Origin: an uncultured Bacteroidales bacterium
Lineage (GTDB): Bacteria > Bacteroidota > Bacteroidia > Bacteroidales > Marinilabiliaceae
Length of the DNA stretch: 11,856 bases
Direction: 5' to 3'
NCBI GenBank assembly: GCA_934717675.1
Contig: CAKUYZ010000056.1
Span: 1 to 11,856, forward strand
How positions within the stretch are numbered: position 1 is the stretch's first letter; the number at the start of each line of letters is the position of its first letter. Below are positions 4,280 through 11,856 of the stretch, one piece after another. The notes below the pieces were generated by a model, which was given only the letters and a program-made list of their open reading frames with translations, was not told where the DNA came from and did no database searches. The position numbers were made by a program, and so were the translations under genes.

Positions 4280-7200
4280 TTACTCAATGATCACACTGCC
4301 ACTCTGAGTGTTGCCACCCACAGTGCTGTCATACATGGCCTCGGCCATCACGGCGGGCTTGTAATACGTGCCGGCATATGTGGCACTGAGCGTCAGCGTG
4401 ATGGACGCACGCTGGCCAACGGGCAAGCTGTCGGCATAGAAGAGGACACGGTCGTCTCTCACATCGTGATGACTACAGTCCTCCCCAGACACCTTGAGAA
4501 CCTCCATGCCCGCGGGCAATATGTATGTGACCGCCACGCGCTCCAGGTCTCGACCAGATGTGTTTGTCACCCTGACGGAGACCTCTCTCGTCTCTCCGGC
4601 CTTGAACCTGCGCAAGTCTCTTGGCATGGCCTCTTCCACTAGCAACCCGTTAGACGCGGCCGCCACATCGGTCTGCGTGGCCATGGCCTTGGTGGTCATG
4701 GTCACAAACATTGTCCCGTCGCCAGTGTTCTTCACCACCACGGCGGCTGGCTTGGAGGCCGCGGCCTCCTGACTCCATGCCATCTTGTCGGTCTTCACAG
4801 AGGCCAGTTCCTTGCCGCCGAGCGTCACCTTGGCCTCCAGGCTGCGCGCCGTGGCGTTGGCCTTGGCATAGTGCGCCCAGCTAAGGAGGCTGGAGCCGAT
4901 CTGCAAAGTGGACATCCATTGGTCAGACACCAGTTTTTTTCGCAAGGCGTCTGCCGTGGTGGCGGCCATCGGGTCCGCCACGCCTGTCTGCGCCAAGAGC
5001 CTGAGCGGCGTGCCGGCCTGCCCCTTGACGAGCAGCCTCCGCGCCTCATCGGCGTTGCCACTGGCGGCGTAGGCGGCGGCCAGGGCGTTATAAGCCTCGG
5101 CGGGCACGTCTTTGGCGGTGGCCAGCGTCTCCCTCATCCTGTTCATGGCTCCCATCTGCGCCTTGCCATCTGCGGCCAAGGCATAGAGAGCGAAAGCGAA
5201 GTCTGACGCCGCGCTGACGCCCATCTTCTTGCCCCAATTGGCCGACGACATGCGCAAGAACCGAGCCAACGCACCTTTGCGAGCCGACGGCACATAATAG
5301 CCTCGGCTCTCGGCCTCGCAATACATGACGTAGGCATAGGCCGAGCAGAACAAGTCGGAGCTGCCCCCCCCACTCCAATAGGCCACGCCACCATCGGCCG
5401 CGGCGTGAGAGGTCAGCTTCTTGATTCCGGCGTTCACGTTGGCCTCCACCCTGCTCTTTTGTTCGGGCGTGAGCTGAGTGAAATCGGCCAGGCAAAGTTG
5501 CGCCAGCACCTTAGAGGTTGTCTGCTCGGCGCATCCGTGAGGATATTCAATGAGTTGCGCCACACGGCTTGCCATGTTGAGAGGCTGCGAGCCGCCTAGC
5601 TCAAGCAACACGGACTTCATATCGCCGCTCGCGGCCTTGGCCTCGGCCTTCCACTCCTTGCCGGGCGCGACAGAGGCTGTCTGGGAGCTTATGACCTCCT
5701 GGCTCACCTTACGCACCTTGAGGCGCGTGGAGTAGTCGGCGCTGCCAGCCTTGGCCACGGCCTTTATGTCTATGGAGGCCTCGGCCTCGTCAGCCCCCGC
5801 CTCGACATCGAACGTCACCGTCTGATCTCCATCGCTCGTGAAAGAGATGGTCTTGGAGGCCTCGCCAACGACACTGACGCCGCCAGCGGCACGAAGCGAC
5901 ACCTCGACATCGCCAACAGCCTTGGCCGCGAAGATGGTGGCCGAGACCGTGGCCCTGTCTCCCACGCCTATTTGACGCGGCATGGTGCCTATGGCCATAA
6001 GGCTCTTGCTGACCTTTACGCTCTTCTCGGCCTGGCCGAAAGCATCCCCGTCTGTGGCCACGACCATGATGCGGACGCGCCCCATATAGTTTGGCATATC
6101 CACCTTATGCGTGGCCTTGCCTCCCTTGCGGAGGGTGAAAGGCCCGTCAAAGTAGACCACGGGGGTGAACCTGTTCACAATGGCCTTGGGAGAGTCGGAG
6201 AGCAAGGCGTCGTCTCCACCGACGCTAAAGAGTTGCTCAATGCGCCCGCCGTAGGCCCCGGCAACGCAGCCATACACGTCCCATATGTTCACGCCCAAGG
6301 CCTCACGGGCATAAAAAGCCCCCCACGGCTGCGGCGTGGTGAAATGAGTGAGGTCCAGCAGCCCCTCGTCCACCATGGCCAACGTGTAGGCCATGGGCCG
6401 GCCGTCTTTTTCCGAGACGTTTATGGTGGCCGTCTGGCATGGCGAGAATTCATCTTTTGTGCTTATGACCGGCGTGAGGCGGCTGCTGGCGGACGACACT
6501 TTGACGGGCGTCACGCCATAGAGGCGTATGGGCACGTCGTTGGCCGTCTGGCCATATGGCTGCACTAGGCTCACGCACACATAGGCGTTGGGCATCATTT
6601 GCTCCGAGGCCTTGAGTGTCAGCGTGGTCTGACCTTCGGCGCAGTCTTTTAGCATAGTCTCCTGCACCGTGCCGCCACGACAGATGTTCACGACAGCCTT
6701 GGCCCCGCCAGATGACGGGAACGACACTTTGACATCGTCGCCAACGCCATATTCATCCTTGTCCGTCTTGACAGACAGCACGGTGGCGTCGGCCGTCCCA
6801 TCCGCGGAGCGGCCAGTCATGCCTGGCCAGTCAAAATATGACATGAGGCCGGCGGTATGGCCACTGCCCATGTCTGTGACGCTGATGAAGTAAGACCCCC
6901 ATTCGTTGCGAGACACAAGGTATTGAAAATCGGCCTTACCATCGGCTCCAGTGGTGAGCTTGATGGTCTTGACGGGCGTGGTGTATTCGCTAGAGCGGAA
7001 AACCGCCATCTGCTCGGTGGCACTCCACCACCACCACCATCCTGTCTTGTATATGTTCACGTTAAGCTTCACACCGGCCTGCGGCTGCCCATCGGGGCCC
7101 ACGGAGGCCACGGAGAAGGAGTGCCGCTTGTCGGTCTCTAGCGGCATGGGACCCGCCTGCGGGCTCTTGACGCCGGCATAGCGGGCATAGGGTGAGAAAG

Positions 7201-9673
7201 TGGTCATCCGGCTGTCGACGCTAAACTCTCCGCTAGGCTCAAAGACGCGCGTGGTCAGCATCATGCGCAGCATTCCTGGCGCCTTGCCGCCCACTTTGGG
7301 CAAAACGCTGACAATGGCGTCGCCGTCGGCATTGGTCACGCCTTTGGCGATCTGCGTCTCCTCGGGCGCGAAACGCGCAGACGGGTCGTCAAAGACGTAG
7401 CCACCCCATTTGTCCCACGCAGTGACAGACTGCGCCAAAGCCGCCGTCACCTCATAGCCAAGCGAGCCAGCCTTGGCGCCGCTGAGCCACTCCGCGTGGA
7501 GCTTGACGGGGCGCGCCTCGCCATGTCCCAGCAACGGAGGCAACCCGACATCTATCTTGAGCCTGTTTGGCTTTATGGTCTCAACGCGCAGCCTCTTCTC
7601 AAACGACGCTCCGCCCACCTTGACACAGGCGCGCCAACTACCCGTGGGGGCGTCGGCATCGGTGTTGACGCAGAAAGAGTAGAGACCCATGCTGCCGGCC
7701 GTCTGAGTTTTCTTGGCGGCCAACTGGCCGAGCGGAGTGTATACCTCTAGCGTGACGGGATGCCCCTCGGGCAACGTCTTGCCGCGGTCTTGGAGCATGA
7801 AACTGAGGTGGATATCATCTCCCGGCCTCCACACGCCCCTCTCGCCATATATGAAGCCTTTGACGTCTCCAGCCTGAGGCTCTTGCCCGGCCACATCGAA
7901 GACGCTCGTGGAGAGGCCCTCCCCCTCCCCTACGCGCAGGTAGGATACATCGCCTCCGCGAGACGCCATGACGTATAGCGGCTTGCCGGCCGCCCTGTCT
8001 ATGCCAATCTCGACCTTGCCGTCGGTGTCGGTGCTGCCGTGGCCAATCTGCTGCCCTTGGTAGCTCATCACGCTGACGTCTACGCCACTGAGTGGTTGAG
8101 CGTCTGGCAAGTTCAAGGCCACGACGGTCATGCGGCAGCCATCGCCCGCCAGTGCCGTGAGACCAATGTTCGTGGCGAAGACGTTGCGGCCCTCGGTCTT
8201 GCGGGCATAGAATGACGAGCAGTCGGGATTGTCAGCCTCGGTCCAATCATATGAGTCCCAGTCAATGTCGTCGGAGGCGTAGTACCAACCACCCTCTTTG
8301 CTGAAACTGTCTCGCAACTTTGCCAACATGGCCTCGTCCGCCTTGGCAATCGCCGCCCTGTCCACCGTCCCCGTATTGGCTGCGGGCCAGGCCGACAGCT
8401 CATAAGGCATCTGCAACTCAACGCGATAAAGAGCTCCAGGCTCCGCCTTGACGAGTTTGGAAATGTCTATGGCGAAGGAGTTCCATCGGGTCAGGTCGAG
8501 CCCTTGACCGTCTAGGAAGATGGTGGAGACGGCCACGGGCATGCCGTAGCGCGCCAAGCGGTTAGACTCTCCCAAGTGGCCATCCCTCATCATGAGACCC
8601 ACATTGTTTGCAAAGACGCGGAAGACCCTCACCCTCACGCCCCTCATGAAGACGGAGCGGAACGGGACGGTCACATTGTCAGTAAGCGGGATTATGACAC
8701 CGCCAGACAAGAACTCCACGGCGGGTTTCGTGGCGTCTAGTTCCACCTCCACCCTTTGGCCCTCTCCCAGCGTGAGGCCGGAGGCACTACGTATGGCCGC
8801 GGCCAAAACCACCGTCACCTTGCCATCGCGCCCTGCGTCGGGGTAGAGGCGCAACGTGTTGCCATAGACGTCAACGGCCTCGCTCTGGTTATCTTCCAAA
8901 ACGGCCAGGCCCATCATGTCTTGCTTGTCGTCTAGCCGTTTTGAGAACGTCACCTCGACATATTTCTGATCTCCCGTCTTGCTTCTTACGCCCATGACGC
9001 GCATCTCGCCCTTGGCAGGAATCTCGGCCTCGGCTATGACCTTGTCTCCGTAGTTCACTTTCAGCACGCGGCCCGCAGCCCCGGCCTCGGCCTCAACCTT
9101 GAGGGTGTGACGACAACCATCTGGCGAGTGCTGCCACAATGGCTTGCCCTCTGACGGCACCACCTGCTTCTCAACAAACTGCGCCTCCTCGGAGTCTAGA
9201 GACGTGACGCAAAACGTGACCTCGTAATGGCTGTCCGTCGTCTCCTCAAACGACTCCAAAGAGCCGGAGAATGAGGTGGGAAGCGTGAAGAAACCAAATG
9301 AGAAGCGGCGCTCCTCATCAGCCACATTATCAAACAAATCTGAGACTTTGACCGTGGCCGAATATTTGGTATCGCGGTCCAAACCTCTGTCGGGAGAGAA
9401 CACAATGGTGCGGCTGTCTGCAAAAGTCACACGCCCCTTCACACTGGGGCTTATGGTCAGCACCTCTTGCAAATCGACCTTGCCCATGCGCTCCTCAGAC
9501 ACGTCTTGCGACAAGACGACACTCACCGTGGAAGAGCGCGGCACGAGGCCCGACGTGTAGGCCTCGACAAAACGGTTGTAGGCCGTCTGCGTCTCGCCTC
9601 CTCCGCAGGCCGCAAACAGCAGGCCGATCACGCCCACAAGCAGCCACATGACTGTACGGAATGAATTTTTCAT
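4280..9673 (-). CDS. Bacterial alpha-2-macroglobulin, lipoprotein with thioester
   Basis: This 1797-residue protein is the size expected of the bacterial YfhM-type macroglobulins, which trap proteases at the cell envelope. The frame is open to 9766, but the ATG at 9673 gives MKNSFRTVMWLLVGVIGLL followed by lipobox FAAC (lipidated C23); the promoter-like box at 9736 lies inside the longer version. Ig-like and MG1-type domains fill roughly residues 60-590. An MG2 domain starts near 602 (GFIYGERGVWRPGD). A tryptophan-rich YKTGWWWWW lies at 876-883. The A2M domain is near 1167-1221 (PVVYFDGPFTLRKGG). The thioester motif CAEQ at 1381-1384 (YPHGCAEQT) heads the alpha-helical thioester domain, and a C-terminal domain ends near YKPAVMAEAMYDS. 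The conserved CxEQ suggests covalent protease capture still works. It is encoded directly downstream of pbpC. Confidence 0.95.
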   Translation of the reverse strand: MKNSFRTVMWLLVGVIGLLFAACGGGETQTAYNRFVEAYTSGLVPRSSTVSVVLSQDVSEERMGKVDLQEVLTISPSVKGRVTFADSRTIVFSPDRGLDRDTKYSATVKVSDLFDNVADEERRFSFGFFTLPTSFSGSLESFEETTDSHYEVTFCVTSLDSEEAQFVEKQVVPSEGKPLWQHSPDGCRHTLKVEAEAGAAGRVLKVNYGDKVIAEAEIPAKGEMRVMGVRSKTGDQKYVEVTFSKRLDDKQDMMGLAVLEDNQSEAVDVYGNTLRLYPDAGRDGKVTVVLAAAIRSASGLTLGEGQRVEVELDATKPAVEFLSGGVIIPLTDNVTVPFRSVFMRGVRVRVFRVFANNVGLMMRDGHLGESNRLARYGMPVAVSTIFLDGQGLDLTRWNSFAIDISKLVKAEPGALYRVELQMPYELSAWPAANTGTVDRAAIAKADEAMLAKLRDSFSKEGGWYYASDDIDWDSYDWTEADNPDCSSFYARKTEGRNVFATNIGLTALAGDGCRMTVVALNLPDAQPLSGVDVSVMSYQGQQIGHGSTDTDGKVEIGIDRAAGKPLYVMASRGGDVSYLRVGEGEGLSTSVFDVAGQEPQAGDVKGFIYGERGVWRPGDDIHLSFMLQDRGKTLPEGHPVTLEVYTPLGQLAAKKTQTAGSMGLYSFCVNTDADAPTGSWRACVKVGGASFEKRLRVETIKPNRLKIDVGLPPLLGHGEARPVKLHAEWLSGAKAGSLGYEVTAALAQSVTAWDKWGGYVFDDPSARFAPEETQIAKGVTNADGDAIVSVLPKVGGKAPGMLRMMLTTRVFEPSGEFSVDSRMTTFSPYARYAGVKSPQAGPMPLETDKRHSFSVASVGPDGQPQAGVKLNVNIYKTGWWWWWSATEQMAVFRSSEYTTPVKTIKLTTGADGKADFQYLVSRNEWGSYFISVTDMGSGHTAGLMSYFDWPGMTGRSADGTADATVLSVKTDKDEYGVGDDVKVSFPSSGGAKAVVNICRGGTVQETMLKDCAEGQTTLTLKASEQMMPNAYVCVSLVQPYGQTANDVPIRLYGVTPVKVSSASSRLTPVISTKDEFSPCQTATINVSEKDGRPMAYTLAMVDEGLLDLTHFTTPQPWGAFYAREALGVNIWDVYGCVAGAYGGRIEQLFSVGGDDALLSDSPKAIVNRFTPVVYFDGPFTLRKGGKATHKVDMPNYMGRVRIMVVATDGDAFGQAEKSVKVSKSLMAIGTMPRQIGVGDRATVSATIFAAKAVGDVEVSLRAAGGVSVVGEASKTISFTSDGDQTVTFDVEAGADEAEASIDIKAVAKAGSADYSTRLKVRKVSQEVISSQTASVAPGKEWKAEAKAASGDMKSVLLELGGSQPLNMASRVAQLIEYPHGCAEQTTSKVLAQLCLADFTQLTPEQKSRVEANVNAGIKKLTSHAAADGGVAYWSGGGSSDLFCSAYAYVMYCEAESRGYYVPSARKGALARFLRMSSANWGKKMGVSAASDFAFALYALAADGKAQMGAMNRMRETLATAKDVPAEAYNALAAAYAASGNADEARRLLVKGQAGTPLRLLAQTGVADPMAATTADALRKKLVSDQWMSTLQIGSSLLSWAHYAKANATARSLEAKVTLGGKELASVKTDKMAWSQEAAASKPAAVVVKNTGDGTMFVTMTTKAMATQTDVAAASNGLLVEEAMPRDLRRFKAGETREVSVRVTNTSGRDLERVAVTYILPAGMEVLKVSGEDCSHHDVRDDRVLFYADSLPVGQRASITLTLSATYAGTYYKPAVMAEAMYDSTVGGNTQSGSVIIE

Positions 9674-9710
9674 TTCTTTGATGAATTTACTGTTGCGAAG
9701 AACTAAGCCA

Positions 9711-9727
9711 CCGCGCCTTTGGCGCGG
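9711..9727. promoter_or_regulatory. Stable hairpin in the macroglobulin leader
   Basis: CCGCGCC (9711-9717) and GGCGCGG (9721-9727) form a 7-bp GC-only stem with a 3-nt loop, about 38 nt before the start codon at 9673. No T-tract follows, so it is not a classic terminator. It may be an mRNA-stabilising or processing structure between pbpC and the macroglobulin gene. Confidence 0.45.
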
Positions 9728-9735
9728 CTTCTCCC

Positions 9736-9743
9736 CAAATGTA
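9736..9743 (-). promoter_or_regulatory. -7 box (TACATTTG) for the macroglobulin gene
   Basis: On the minus strand TACATTTG matches TAnnTTTG exactly and is the same octamer as at 2854-2861. The -33 position holds only a weak GATG. If active it gives a leader of about 55-60 nt, supports the start at 9673, and lets the macroglobulin be made independently of pbpC. Confidence 0.42.
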
Positions 9744-9786
9744 TGCATATATTCCGCTTCCTCCATCTTTCATGGCGGCTTTTTTG

Positions 9787-11856
9787 TCATCTGACATAGA
9801 AAGTCACGGAGGCTGACTGCCCCGTGTCGTCCACCACGGTGAGCGTGTGCCTCCCCGAGGCGGGGCTAACCGTCATCCTGCCATCGGCTCGCGACTGCCC
9901 CACATAGTCTCCATCGAGATGCCAGAAGAGCGCGGTCCCCTCGGCGGCTGCTGCTTGACACACAAAACCTTGGAGACGGCCGTCGAACGAACGGGTGCGC
10001 ACCACCTCTTGCCCCGCTTGAGGGTATACGATGGCCAGCCTCCGCGCCCCGTCGGCATCGCAAGCCGGCGAGAAGGGCGGCAACGGCTCATAGTCGGCAT
10101 GGCTCTGGCGATAGTAGAACTCCATTGCAGGCGGCAAGACGAACCACCGCTCCGTGACCATGTCATCAACGCTGGCGCATGAGCTGTTGACCTGCCAAAG
10201 CCTGTCGGCAGAGAGATGCGCCACGCGGCAGAAACGGCACTGCGGCGTGAAGGCGCACCGCCTGGGCAAGCGCACGGTATCGACCTCGGCACACGCGGCA
10301 GAGGCCCTCATTCCACTGTGGCGGCACACGGCCATGGCATCCTCATCGTCTAGCGGCTCCGCGAACCAACCGGATGATGGCAACAGGGAGAAGACGTCGA
10401 ACATGACAGGGGCCGCAAACCCCACGCCCGTGAGGCCGGCCCGCCCCTCGCCCGTGGCATTGCCCACCCACACGCCCACCACGTGGCCAGGCGTCACGCC
10501 CACAGCCCACGCGTCTCGCCCACCGTAGCTTGTGCCGGTCTTCCACGCCACCCTCTTCATTGAGCTGAACATCTGCCAGTCGGCCTCCTCCTCGGGGCGG
10601 CTGAGACGCGACATGGCCTCGAAAGTGTGCCAAATGGCCGATGGCGAGAGAGGCGTGGCCGACGGTTGGCGCACAACCGCATGCCGCGAGGCGTCAGAAG
10701 AGAGGCACAACGGCCACACCCAGTCTGCCACGTTGCCAGCCTCGTGGCGCCCATCACCGTCATAGGCCATAAGGCGGCGCGCCATGGAGGCGTAGGCCCC
10801 GCAAAGGTCCCAAAGCGAGACCTCGGCGCCACCCAAGATGAGCGAGGCTCCGTAATGTTCCTCCGAAAAACGCAGCGTGGTGAAACCCAATTGCTTGAGA
10901 TCGGCGAGGAAACGCCCTGTGTTATGCGCCGAAAGCATCCGCACGAGCGGAACATTGAGCGACTTGGTCAGCGCGACGTCGGCCGCCACGGCCCCGCTGA
11001 ACGTGTGGCTATAGTTTTGGGGTGTGAAACCGTTAATGTCTAGCGGCGTGTCGGCCCACAACATCTTGGGTGTCAGCTCTCCCGCGCTGAGCATTGAGGC
11101 ATAGAGGAAAGGCTTGAGCGTGCTGCCGCTGCTTCGCTCGGCGGCCACCATATCCACCATCCAGGTGTCGGACGGCCAAGACGCATTGCCAACATAGGCC
11201 AAGACGCGCCCCGTCCGCGTCTCCGCCACCAAGATCCCGATGTCTTTCACACGGCCTGCCGCATATCGCGCGGCATAGCTGTCCGCCAGGCCTTGAGCAA
11301 GCCTCTGGACGCGCGCGTCGATGGTGGTGACGCACGTCCGCCCACCGTTTCGCGTCAGGCGCGCCAACAACTGCGGCGCACGGTTCTCTATGGGATAAGG
11401 CACATCGGGCAGCGGCTCGGCAATGGCCAACCGCAGCGTGGGCTCATCAATGCGCCCACTGTCCGCAATGCGTCGCAACAGTCTGTCTCTCTTAGCTTTG
11501 AGGGCGGCTCTGTTGCGCGCCACGTGGATGCGCGCCGGGGCGTTTGGCAGCACAGCCAGCAGCGCGCTCTCCGCCCAAGACAAGTCGGCGGGCCTGCGGC
11601 CGAAATATCTCCATGAGGCCGCCTCCAGCCCCACCACATTGCCACCCATGGGCGCATTGGACGCATAGAGCGCAAGGATCTCGTCTTTGGAGTGCGTCAT
11701 CTCAATGCCCACGGCCCACAGAGTCTCCATAAACTTCTGCCACAGGTTCCTGACCTGATTGCCGCGAGCCATGCGAGCCAGCTGCATGGTGATGGTGCTG
11801 CCCCCCTCGACCGCGCCACCACGGCGCAAGTCGTTGCGCGCGGCCCGGACTAGAGC
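9787..11856 (-). CDS. pbpC: Penicillin-binding protein 1C, bifunctional peptidoglycan synthase (N-terminus outside window)
   Basis: The 689 visible residues run unbroken to the right edge; the TTG at 11829 is internal. The visible part begins inside the GT51 glycosyltransferase domain with EGGSTITMQLAR (17-28), and continues through MTHSKDEILALYASNAPMGG and AASWRYFGR. The catalytic glutamate of GT51 motif 1 lies beyond the window. The transpeptidase domain shows all three penicillin-binding motifs: STLK at 245-248 (nucleophilic serine 245), SLN at 299-301 and KTGT at 439-442. The cysteine-containing linker (CRHSG...C) and the C-terminal BiPBP_C beta domain (about 605-689) are typical of PBP1C rather than PBP1A or 1B. 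It should be membrane-anchored and act in the periplasm, polymerising and cross-linking glycan strands. The macroglobulin gene follows after 113 nt on the same strand, the usual genomic partner. Confidence 0.95.
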   Translation of the reverse strand, partial: ALVRAARNDLRRGGAVEGGSTITMQLARMARGNQVRNLWQKFMETLWAVGIEMTHSKDEILALYASNAPMGGNVVGLEAASWRYFGRRPADLSWAESALLAVLPNAPARIHVARNRAALKAKRDRLLRRIADSGRIDEPTLRLAIAEPLPDVPYPIENRAPQLLARLTRNGGRTCVTTIDARVQRLAQGLADSYAARYAAGRVKDIGILVAETRTGRVLAYVGNASWPSDTWMVDMVAAERSSGSTLKPFLYASMLSAGELTPKMLWADTPLDINGFTPQNYSHTFSGAVAADVALTKSLNVPLVRMLSAHNTGRFLADLKQLGFTTLRFSEEHYGASLILGGAEVSLWDLCGAYASMARRLMAYDGDGRHEAGNVADWVWPLCLSSDASRHAVVRQPSATPLSPSAIWHTFEAMSRLSRPEEEADWQMFSSMKRVAWKTGTSYGGRDAWAVGVTPGHVVGVWVGNATGEGRAGLTGVGFAAPVMFDVFSLLPSSGWFAEPLDDEDAMAVCRHSGMRASAACAEVDTVRLPRRCAFTPQCRFCRVAHLSADRLWQVNSSCASVDDMVTERWFVLPPAMEFYYRQSHADYEPLPPFSPACDADGARRLAIVYPQAGQEVVRTRSFDGRLQGFVCQAAAAEGTALFWHLDGDYVGQSRADGRMTVSPASGRHTLTVVDDTGQSASVTFYVR

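Noticed and set aside
7025..7039. Five tandem TGG codons (poly-Trp) in the macroglobulin, looking like a trinucleotide repeat
   Set aside because: A W-rich WxWWW segment at this place is, as I recall, a normal feature of bacterial alpha-2-macroglobulins.

Overview
The window looks like chromosomal DNA of a fairly GC-rich member of the Bacteroidota, probably Bacteroidales. The reasons are the style of the lipoprotein signal peptides, gene starts without Shine-Dalgarno sequences, promoter boxes close to the phylum's TTTG-N19-21-TAnnTTTG consensus, a Bacteroidales-type GAPDH, and an alpha-2-macroglobulin/PBP1C pair. This is inferred from features only; no database was searched.

Layout. (1) 1-660, plus strand: the 3' part of a dicarboxylate/amino-acid:cation symporter of a subfamily with a diverged NMDGT motif, followed by a good intrinsic terminator. 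(2) 717-1141: a gene-free convergent spacer holding three REP-like 22-nt palindromes. (3) 1197-2198, minus: the glycolytic GAPDH gene, with its own promoter and terminator. (4) 2358-3314, minus: three lipoprotein genes. Two are very small (43 and 50 residues) and one is a 147-residue protein with a PrcB-like C-terminus. (5) 3370-3783, minus: an in-frame chimera joining the first ~45 residues of an EcoRI-type adenine methylase to an HNH nuclease domain, probably the scar of a deleted restriction-modification locus. (6) 3799-4279: a gene-free stretch with a ~200-nt, highly base-paired element, best explained as a structured non-coding RNA (a 6S-like/Bacteroidales-1-like candidate), plus two short palindromes and a strong terminator. 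(7) 4280-11856, minus: pbpC (penicillin-binding protein 1C, its N-terminus beyond the window) followed by a 1797-residue lipoprotein alpha-2-macroglobulin with an intact thioester motif.

How the genes work together. pbpC and the macroglobulin form the well-known bacterial pair in which a peptidoglycan synthase is encoded beside a periplasmic, membrane-anchored protease trap; the trap probably protects the envelope when the wall is breached. Here pbpC is the upstream gene, and the macroglobulin also seems to have its own promoter and a structured leader. The rest is a mixture of central metabolism (gap), transport, envelope lipoproteins and a defence remnant, with no obvious shared pathway. 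The most rewarding regions for follow-up are the structured element at 3887-4087 and the methylase-HNH chimera beside it.
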